From an uncultured Bacteroidales bacterium (GTDB lineage: Bacteria > Bacteroidota > Bacteroidia > Bacteroidales > UBA932), in the NCBI GenBank assembly GCA_944323445.1, contig CALUSM010000004.1:1-64000 (forward strand): a DNA stretch of 64,000 nt. Reading direction: 5' to 3'. The position numbers and the translations under genes were made by a program. Each line of letters starts with the position of its first letter. Positions within the stretch are counted from its first letter, which is position 1. The notes beneath the pieces are model-generated. The model was not told where the DNA came from, ran no database searches, and saw only the letters and a list, made by a program, of their open reading frames with translations. Of the stretch, positions 45,932 to 53,068 are shown one piece after another.

Positions 45932-46321
45932 TTAATTTATAAAAAAGGTACCTTCGGCGTAAATGATTGGTGATTCTATCACAAGAAAATATTTGCCCTT
46001 GACATCTGGCACGTCAAGTTGTATTGATGTCTCTATATCACCGCAGTAGGAGCTTGAAGAATTTATGATGTCTCCGTATATATTAAAAATATAAAACTGT
46101 GTGTTTTTTGTCCCTGAGACATAGATGAGTATATTAGATTCATAGGAATTTAGCCATGCCTCTATTGAATAAAATGAGATGCTTCTGTCTCTTTCGAAAG
46201 TGTTCTCTTTGTAAGCCAAGTAGATTTCTTTAGACACTTCGTCATCATCGTTGCAGATATTAGCAGCAATACAGGTGCTGCATGAAAAAAGTAAGATAAA
46301 TAACGTGTAAAAGTGTTTCAT
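45932..46321 (-). CDS. Small secreted protein upstream of the C10 peptidase
   Basis: 129 residues from the ATG at 46321, with a signal peptide (to CIAAN, about 20). The mature part resembles a single beta-sandwich with IYVSGTKNTQFYIFNIYGD and a final KGKYFLVIESPIIYAEGTFFI strand, similar in layout to DUF3244-type or T9SS-tail-like domains. It sits immediately before the C10 peptidase. In other Bacteroides, C10 proteases are paired with small secreted inhibitors, so an inhibitor or pro-domain-like role is possible, but no family match is claimed. It is strongly AT-rich. Confidence 0.6.
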   Translation of the reverse strand: MKHFYTLFILLFSCSTCIAANICNDDDEVSKEIYLAYKENTFERDRSISFYSIEAWLNSYESNILIYVSGTKNTQFYIFNIYGDIINSSSSYCGDIETSIQLDVPDVKGKYFLVIESPIIYAEGTFFIN

Positions 46322-46476
46322 TGTGTGATGTAAATTTAACGGCTTTGATTGCAAAATTATGTTGTGAAAAATTTACATCAAACTAAAATAGTTTAACAAA
46401 ACTAAAAACAAATAGTTTATACCTTGCTGTTTATTGTAAACTCACTTAAGTGAAGTTTAATTTAAGCTGGAAAACT

Positions 46477-48162
46477 TTAACGCAGCCGGTCGCGAAGCTG
46501 ACGAAGATAAATACCTATGTTAGTATCGTGCTCGGTCAGTCCTAGTTTTTTGCGGATGTCACTGCTAATAATGTAGTGCCTGGAAAGGTTGAGATAGTTC
46601 CCTATTTCTTTACCGAGCAAACCCAATACGTACAGGTTGCAGATGTCGATTTCCTGTTCAGACAGGTCGTGCTCTTTAAGATATTTGGAAAATTCGGGAT
46701 ACATTGTTGACGTATAGCTCATCAGTCCGGATAATAGCTGTTCTTTATTCTCGATAATGTGATTCAGCTCGGTTTCCACTGACTTTGATATATTTTTATG
46801 GGAGATGTAGTACGCTATTAGTTTATGAAAAGTAGACATCCCTTCTTCCACCTGCTTTCGAAGTACTTCATTGTCTGTGCTGCTGTTTATTAGTTCTGAT
46901 AATAATTTATTATACTCATTTTGAAGTGATGCATTCTTTTCCTGTAAATTCAATTTTGCATCTTCCAGTGCCATATTCCTTTTTGCTAAGGATAAGTTTG
47001 CGCTTTTTGTCTGTTTTATACGTTTTTTGTTTCTTTTTATCAAGGAGGCGGCAATCAGGCAGATAGCCGCAATAGTAATTGATGATAGCATTAATAGTAA
47101 AAGCAACTGTGTATGTTTTAGTTGTGCTCTTAGGCGTTCTTCAGTGTACTTTGTATCATCATGGATTATGGCAAAGGTCTTTTTAAATTCTAAGTCTGTG
47201 TATAGATTCCAATAATCGTTAGCAAGTTTATAGTTTTTAAGTGTTTGGTATATCATGGCCATCGTTAGGTTGTATCGCTGTTCATTAGAGTGGTGTATGT
47301 TTCTTTCAGCGTACAACCTAGCGGCAACAAGAGCAGAATCAGGTTGATTGATATAAAAATAGGCTTGAGCTACAGATAGCCAGTCTATGTCGTCATGGGA
47401 TATTTGTGAAAGATACTCGTAAAGGATAGAAGAAAGTAATTTTGTAGAGTCCTCGTGTACGGCATCCAGGCGAATACCATAATATTGACCTTTGCTTGAC
47501 TCAGACATATACGGTATAAGGTTGTGTAAGGAGTCCAGGTATTTTTGAGAGTTGATTGTGTCTCTTAATATCAGACTGATATTAGCAGCGTTAATGAGTT
47601 CTTTCGAATGTCTGTAATAGTCATTGGCACTTTTGAAGTACTCAGCGGCTTTAATCGCATCATGAAGCGCTCCATCGAAAAGCAGGAGGTTGTAATTTAA
47701 CGCTTTCTTAGCAGAATAAAGCCGTCCCGACATTAAAAGGTTTTCATTCCGGGGTACATATCTCTCAGCTTCTATGTAGCAGCGCATTGCGCCCTCATTG
47801 TCTCCGGCGTTTTTCTTTATTGTTCCGAGGTAGTAGAGCGTCTTGAGCTTGTCCTCCGCGCTGCCGTGATGCCTGTAGTACCTGACGGCCGGGCTGATGA
47901 TGCTGTCGGAGGTCAGGTCGATGTAGTTTTTGTCCAGGACTTGGGAGTAGAGCAGGGCGTATCGGGCCTTGAGGCGTCTGGTGTTCAGCTCTTCGGTGTT
48001 GATGCTGTTCAGCATGGTACGGACCACCGCAGGGTCCTCTGTCTCCATCACTTCCTCTGCCTTGTCGAGAACGGCCTTAATATGCGGCTTGTCCGTGCAG
48101 CTGATGAGGAGCAGGCTGGCGGACGCAAGCAGAAATATAAGAGTATAGCGCGGATGCTTCAT
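46477..48162 (-). CDS. TPR-containing, membrane-anchored regulator with a LuxR-like C-terminus
   Basis: 561 residues from the ATG at 48162. Order: lipoprotein-like signal (LLISC, about 22), five or more TPR-like helical pairs to about 340 (ALLYSQVLDKNYIDLTSDS, KTLYYLGTIKKNAGDNEGAM), one membrane helix (LLLLLMLSSITIAAICLIAA), a coiled coil (370-440) and a helix-turn-helix tail (EQEIDICNLYVLGLLGKEIG, YIISSDIRKKLGL). It should sense something in the periplasm and bind DNA in the cytoplasm. The N-terminus is GC-rich, the rest AT-rich. It is upstream of the C10 cluster and is a plausible controller of it. Confidence 0.75.
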   Translation of the reverse strand: MKHPRYTLIFLLASASLLLISCTDKPHIKAVLDKAEEVMETEDPAVVRTMLNSINTEELNTRRLKARYALLYSQVLDKNYIDLTSDSIISPAVRYYRHHGSAEDKLKTLYYLGTIKKNAGDNEGAMRCYIEAERYVPRNENLLMSGRLYSAKKALNYNLLLFDGALHDAIKAAEYFKSANDYYRHSKELINAANISLILRDTINSQKYLDSLHNLIPYMSESSKGQYYGIRLDAVHEDSTKLLSSILYEYLSQISHDDIDWLSVAQAYFYINQPDSALVAARLYAERNIHHSNEQRYNLTMAMIYQTLKNYKLANDYWNLYTDLEFKKTFAIIHDDTKYTEERLRAQLKHTQLLLLLMLSSITIAAICLIAASLIKRNKKRIKQTKSANLSLAKRNMALEDAKLNLQEKNASLQNEYNKLLSELINSSTDNEVLRKQVEEGMSTFHKLIAYYISHKNISKSVETELNHIIENKEQLLSGLMSYTSTMYPEFSKYLKEHDLSEQEIDICNLYVLGLLGKEIGNYLNLSRHYIISSDIRKKLGLTEHDTNIGIYLRQLRDRLR

Positions 48163-48166
48163 ACTG

Positions 48167-48174
48167 CAAAGATA
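48167..48174 (-). promoter_or_regulatory. -7 box TATCTTTG, 4 nt before the regulator ATG
   Basis: Exact TAnnTTTG match on the minus strand ending four bases before ATG 48162, so the mRNA should be almost leaderless. The rest of the 353-bp spacer (48163-48515) shows nothing recognisable. Confidence 0.55.
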
Positions 48175-48515
48175 GCGGATTTCCGGCAACTGCGGCAGGA
48201 ATCCCTAGGTATCGTGCCGGGTGACGGCTTTGGAGCTGCGGATACGTCTGTCCCTGCCATTGCATGCCTTGACAATACGTTTGTTTTCAAGATGATACGG
48301 TGCTATTCTATGACAGGGTGCACTGCCTCGAATGCACCGACCGGCCTCAGAAGGCCTGCAGGCAGGGTCCGTGGATTCCGCCGTTGCCTCCCTGCCATCT
48401 ATATGATTTGTATTGCTCTGAGACACAATACTATGCGCAGAATGTGCCTGGCAGGGACATCCTGGCCGGCGAGCCTGAGGCCGTGAGCGTCATAAATCCA
48501 GACATTCCTCTGCCG

Positions 48516-49031
48516 TCAGAAGCGGTAGCCCAGGGCCAGATGGGGATAGACGGAGACGTGGCTTCCGACAGACGCGATGTCCCCCAGGACAGTGCGCACG
48601 TCGACCGAGAGGTCCACGCGGTGGCTGTTCCGCAGCTTGAATCCCACGCCTATGCCCGGCAGGACATAGCCCGCGTCCGAGCCGTATCCGTTTATGATGT
48701 AGCCGCCCTCGCACAAAAGGAAGAACTCCGTCCGCGGCCTGTCCACGAAATAGTACTTGGGCTGCAGCCCCACGGTGAATGCCGGTACGGGAAACCAGGG
48801 GAACTGAAGGTCAAGGCCGACCGAGGCCCCGAGGAACAGATCCGCCCTATTGAAACGTACGCCGTGCACGGTCATGAGACCGCACCCGGGATTCAGCCAG
48901 TCTCCGAAGCCCGGGGAGGGATACGAGATGTACGCGGACACCTGGCCCTCGTACTCCACTGACTTTTCCTGACCGCACAGGTCAGCCAACGTAATAACTG
49001 AAATTATTACTGCCACTGCTATTTTTTTCAT
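48516..49031 (-). CDS. Small outer-membrane beta-barrel protein, copy B
   Basis: 171 residues, paralogue of the gene at 44085. Signal peptide to LCGQ, then the same barrel strands (YISYPSPGFGDWLNPGCG, LFLGASVGLDLQFPWF, FFLLCEGGYIINGYG), ending HLALGYRF. Differences from copy A are spread through both ends but almost absent in the central 165 bp. In this locus the partner gene comes before it, while in copy A it comes after it, so the duplication was followed by rearrangement. The DNA is GC-rich, unlike the flanking regulator genes. Confidence 0.75.
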   Translation of the reverse strand: MKKIAVAVIISVITLADLCGQEKSVEYEGQVSAYISYPSPGFGDWLNPGCGLMTVHGVRFNRADLFLGASVGLDLQFPWFPVPAFTVGLQPKYYFVDRPRTEFFLLCEGGYIINGYGSDAGYVLPGIGVGFKLRNSHRVDLSVDVRTVLGDIASVGSHVSVYPHLALGYRF

Positions 49032-49091
49032 TTTCTTTTAAGGTGTTTTTAAGTCAGTATATTCTATTAGGACTGCGGGAGCGCCGCGAAG

Positions 49092-49612
49092 CTAGAACTC
49101 GAACCCGACGGACAGCTTCGGCATCACGGCCGCGGTCCACTGGCTGTTGACCAGTATTGTCGCTCCTATGGACAGGTGCATCCCGAGATCCTTGCTGAAG
49201 GCCCAGCTCCAGCCGACGTTGGGCTCCATCTCAAATACTGATTTTCCGAAATCCTCAAAGGGATTCTGATCTCCCAACACTCCGACAGCCATCATGCATC
49301 CGGCCTTAATGCCTGCCGTAGGCGTGCTGGGACGCTTGAGGATGTACGCGCTGTAGTCCACGAACGCATGGGCTGTCACAGGACCTTCGGGCACCATTGC
49401 GAAGCCTACGCCCCTCCCAGGTAGTGGTGCTCGTCGAACATCCATCCGTGGGAGGTGTCGAAGCCCAGCCACACGAGGTACTGGTCGGTGAAGGACACGC
49501 TGCCGCGGTAGCCAGGGGCACGGCGGATGTCCTTTTTGTCAGATGCGGAGGCGCTCCAGAAAAATGAAGCGCAGGTGAGCAGCAGGACTGCTGCGAAAAG
49601 TCGTTTTTTCAT
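49092..49612 (-). pseudogene. Small outer-membrane protein gene with a one-base frameshift
   Basis: From ATG 49612 the frame gives a signal peptide (MKKRLFAAVLLLTCASFFWS) and continues to HHYLGGA and a stop near 49406. The remainder, GVGFAMVPEGPVTAHAF through PKLSVGFEF, is intact in the next frame. Loss of one G in the GGGAGGGG run (about 49408-49415) accounts for it. The product would otherwise be a barrel-like protein of about 170 residues. It is the longer counterpart of the deleted copy at 43853-44056. Confidence 0.8.
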
Positions 49613-49663
49613 AAAATCTCGCATTGGATTAAATTTAAAATTCATTCACAATGCGAGTTAATA

Positions 49664-51325
49664 CTATAATCTTTTTATTCTTTGATAATTCATATCCTTT
49701 TCCCCCAAGCCCAGTTTCCGGCGAATCACACTTGCACGGTTGTGCTGTGAATGACTGCCATTATTTATCAGATTGCCTATTTCCTTACCGCGGAGTCCCA
49801 TGGCATAGAAACAGCAGTAACCTGCCTCCCATTCGGTGAGGCCTTGTTCTTTGAGATAGTTGACAAAATCAGGATGCGCTACTGAATAAGACATCATCGT
49901 TGACAGAATGAACTCTTCCTTGTCTTCCATAACCTCATTCAGCAATTTCCCAACATATTCCAGCAAATGACTCTCTGACTCCGACACTTTGGACGAAAGA
50001 ACATGCGTTATGGCCGTTTGCCTATTACTTACGGCTTTTCGCATTGCCTCTGTAATAGTCGACATTCTCTGCATCTTTTCCAATGTTGTTTTTTCGTTAA
50101 TCAATCTTTCATTTATGGATTCCAGATATTTCTGTCTTTTTTGCGCTTCGCTCTCTTTGATTTTTTGTGCTTTCAACTTTTGTTTCATAGTCATAAGCAC
50201 TACCACTAAAAATATAGTTACACTAGTAGATATTATTAGTACAATGATATTTCTATTCCGTATAATCTCAACATCCTTATTATATCTTTCCGCGAAAAAT
50301 TTTGCTTCAGACTTTATTCTCATCATATCCTCGGCACCTGATATCCCAAGATACTCAGATATTGAATTATATGCCTCCGCATAATCTCCATACCTAGCTT
50401 TTATCAATGCAGCTAAAAGATGATACTGAGCTGATTTCTCATTCAGGATTTGTCAGACAATAGTGTTCCAATGCTTCTGTTGCCGAATCAACATCTCCTA
50501 ATCTAATATATGCATTAGTAACTATTCCCCACTCAACTTCATCTGAAGGAACTTCACGCAGATAGTTATTCAGCAGCACTTGCACTTCGTCCATGCCCGT
50601 CATGGAATCATTTGCCTCTGACAATATCAATCTCTCTGAATAATAGCTACTCAAGTTACCTGTACTTAACGAATTTTTCAAATATTCTTTTTCTATTATC
50701 CCGAGAATACTGTCAGCTGAAAATAATTCTTTTGCATATTTGCCGCATGAGCGGCACTCAGCAATGCCTTTACATACAGTCCCGTACTCTGTGATTAACT
50801 GTAATATTCCGCCGACAGCAACGAATATCTGTACGCATTGTCAAAATCATATAAATCAAAATACAATGCCTTTATTGCCGAGTACAGCCTCCCCACAGCC
50901 TTATAGTCCACAGCCTCATCCGCATACCGCTCAGCACGCACATAACACTCCATCTCTTTTTCAGGGTCACCGGAGTTGCGGTAGATGCAGCCCAGGTAGT
51001 ACTGTGCCTTAAGTCTCTCATCCGCACTGCCGTGGCGGGAATAGTACCCGACTGCCGGGCGGATGATGCTGTCGGTGGTCATATCAATGTAATTTTTATC
51101 CAGAGCCTGTGAGTAGAGAAGGGCATGGCGGGCGATAGCCTCACGGCTCACCAGCCGGCTGCGCTGCATCGTGTCCAGAATGGCCAGCGCTGTCTCCGGA
51201 GAGTCTTCCATCACAGACTCAGCGGCATCCAGTTCTGACATTACCGCCGCATCATCCGCACATGATACGGCCAGTAACAGCAGAACAGCCGTGGAAAGTA
51301 AGGATAGTACCCGTCTCATGTCCAT
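49664..51325 (-). pseudogene. Second TPR/LuxR-type membrane regulator, broken by frameshifts
   Basis: Homologous in order to the intact regulator at 46477. A first piece (51325-50795) carries a lipoprotein signal and TPR region (ALLYSQALDKNYIDMTTDS) and stops after SAEYYS. A second piece (about 50760-50439) continues with FSADSILGIIEKEYLKN and ends at CLTNPE. A third (50407-49664) holds the late TPR, membrane helix (IIVLIISTSVTIFLVVVL), coiled coil and HTH tail (WEAGYCCFYAMGLRGKEIG, SVIRRKLGL). At least two single-base shifts are needed to join them: one between the first two pieces and one near 50440. The start overlaps the stop of the Na/Pi transporter gene by a few bases. Confidence 0.8.
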
Positions 51326-51326
51326 G

Positions 51327-53018
51327 CTAGTTGACCTCTACCAGTGCCTCCGACACATTGATGGCGAAGTCACCGACCCGCTCGCACTCGGAGACCAGGT
51401 CCATGTAGTAGACTCCGCGGAGGTAGCCGCTCTCCTCGGCCTCGATGTGACGGAGGTGTTCCTCCTTGAGATTGTCGCGGTACTCGTTGATATCGTGTTC
51501 GGCGTCCTGCGCGTTGGAAATGTTGATGATACGCTGGAAACCGGAGCGGAGATTGGCCGTCATGCAGTCCAGGGCGGTATCCACCAGATCCAGCATGTGG
51601 TTGATCTTCTTGACCGCACTTTCGTCAAACTTCTGACCGTGCAGGTTCTTGCGCTGGAGGATACGTCCGATATTGAAGCCCGAGTCACCGATGCTCTCCA
51701 GCTCCGAGATGATCTTGTACATCGCGTGCATCCTGTTGGTACCGTCCTGACTGAGCTCGCCCTCTCCTATATTGCTGAGGTATTTGGCTATCTCGAACTC
51801 TATCCGGTCAGTGATCTGCTCGTAGTGCTCGAGTTTCTTGAAAAGCTCGTCGAAGCGGTTCTCATTGTCCGCCTCGTTGACAGCCTGACGGGCGTATGCA
51901 TACTGCCTCTTGACTATCTCGGAGAAATGCACCACTTCCTGCTCCGCCTGCTCGAGCGACAGCTCCGCGGTACTCATCATTCCGCCCTGGATGTACCTAA
52001 GACGGAAGACCTCCTCCTCGTCCCTGCGGCCCTTGATGATCCAGGTGACCAGCTTGACTATCTGCGGGGTAAACCATATCAGGATGCAGGTATTGGTGAT
52101 GTTGAACAGGGTATGGACGGTCGATATGGCATAAAGAAGGGAGGCAGAGGACGTAAAGGGGTCCTCGCCGCCCAGACCGACCACTATCTTGGCTACAAGC
52201 CACAGGAAGGGCTTGTAGAGGGCAAGTACCCAGATGACGCCGAAGACATTGAATACTGTGTGGGCAAGGGCGGCACGCTTGGCGGAGATATTTCCCACGG
52301 AGGCGGCTATGTTGGCGGTGATGGTGGTTCCGATATTCTCGCCGAGTACCATGGCCGCGGCTATCTCGAAGGGTATCCAGCCCTGGCTGGCCATCACCAG
52401 TGTCAGGGCCACGGTGGCGCTGGAGGACTGAAGGATGATGGTAAGGACGGTACCGACGAGTACGAATATCAGGATCGAGAAGAATCCCCAGTCGGTCCAC
52501 CGCTGGATAAATGCCAGGGCCTCAGGGTTGGCGCCCAAGTCGGGAACGGAGTTCTTGAGGTAGGTCAGGCCCAGGAAAAGGAGGGCAAAGCCTATGATCA
52601 TCTCTCCTATACTCTTGCGCTTCTGGGACTTGAACATCATGAATACAAATCCGAGGCCTACCAGCGGGATGGAGAGCATCGAGATATCTGCCGTGAATCC
52701 CAGCAGGGATATGAGCCAGGAGGTGACAGTAGTTCCGATATTGGCTCCCATAATCACGCCTACGGCCTGGGTCAGACTCAGCAGTCCCGCATTGACGAAA
52801 CTGACTATCATCACCGTAGTAGCACTTGAGGATTGGATAATGGCAGTAATGAGGGTTCCGGTCAGAACCCGGGTGAAAGAGTTTGCGGTCATGGCCGAGA
52901 GAATGGACCTCAGTCTGTTTCCGGCCACTTTCTGAAGACCCTCGCTCATGAGGGTCATGCCGTAGAGAAAAAGGCCCAGAGCTCCCAGGAGCGTCAATAT
53001 CTGGAATGCAGCATTCAT
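51327..53018 (-). CDS. Na/Pi cotransporter family protein with PhoU-like C-terminus
   Basis: 563 residues. Two inverted repeats of the NaPi-II fold are marked by IIQSSSATTVMIVSFVNAG and IILQSSSATVALTLVMASQG, each preceded by hydrophobic helices (LGALGLFLYGMTLMSEGL). GANIGTTVTSW and GENIGTTITANIA are the matching second-half motifs. A PhoU-like four-helix cytoplasmic domain follows (about 340-560; HYEQITDRIEFEIAKYL). It takes up phosphate with sodium or has a related anion role. It is followed, with almost no gap, by the broken regulator. Confidence 0.93.
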   Translation of the reverse strand: MNAAFQILTLLGALGLFLYGMTLMSEGLQKVAGNRLRSILSAMTANSFTRVLTGTLITAIIQSSSATTVMIVSFVNAGLLSLTQAVGVIMGANIGTTVTSWLISLLGFTADISMLSIPLVGLGFVFMMFKSQKRKSIGEMIIGFALLFLGLTYLKNSVPDLGANPEALAFIQRWTDWGFFSILIFVLVGTVLTIILQSSSATVALTLVMASQGWIPFEIAAAMVLGENIGTTITANIAASVGNISAKRAALAHTVFNVFGVIWVLALYKPFLWLVAKIVVGLGGEDPFTSSASLLYAISTVHTLFNITNTCILIWFTPQIVKLVTWIIKGRRDEEEVFRLRYIQGGMMSTAELSLEQAEQEVVHFSEIVKRQYAYARQAVNEADNENRFDELFKKLEHYEQITDRIEFEIAKYLSNIGEGELSQDGTNRMHAMYKIISELESIGDSGFNIGRILQRKNLHGQKFDESAVKKINHMLDLVDTALDCMTANLRSGFQRIINISNAQDAEHDINEYRDNLKEEHLRHIEAEESGYLRGVYYMDLVSECERVGDFAINVSEALVEVN

Positions 53019-53056
53019 AAGTGCAAGTCATTTCTTCAAATTCCTGCAAATATAAC

Positions 53057-53064
53057 TATCTTTG
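53057..53064 (+). promoter_or_regulatory. -7 box TATCTTTG, 4 nt before an ATG
   Basis: Exact TAnnTTTG match ending four bases before ATG 53069. The same 4-nt spacing is seen at 3060-3067 and 48167-48174. Confidence 0.55.
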
Positions 53065-53068
53065 CGCC

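Noticed and set aside
48163-48515. Small gene between the regulator and barrel copy B
   Set aside because: Only a short open stretch of about 34 codons on the minus strand is seen, with no start, signal or family resemblance.
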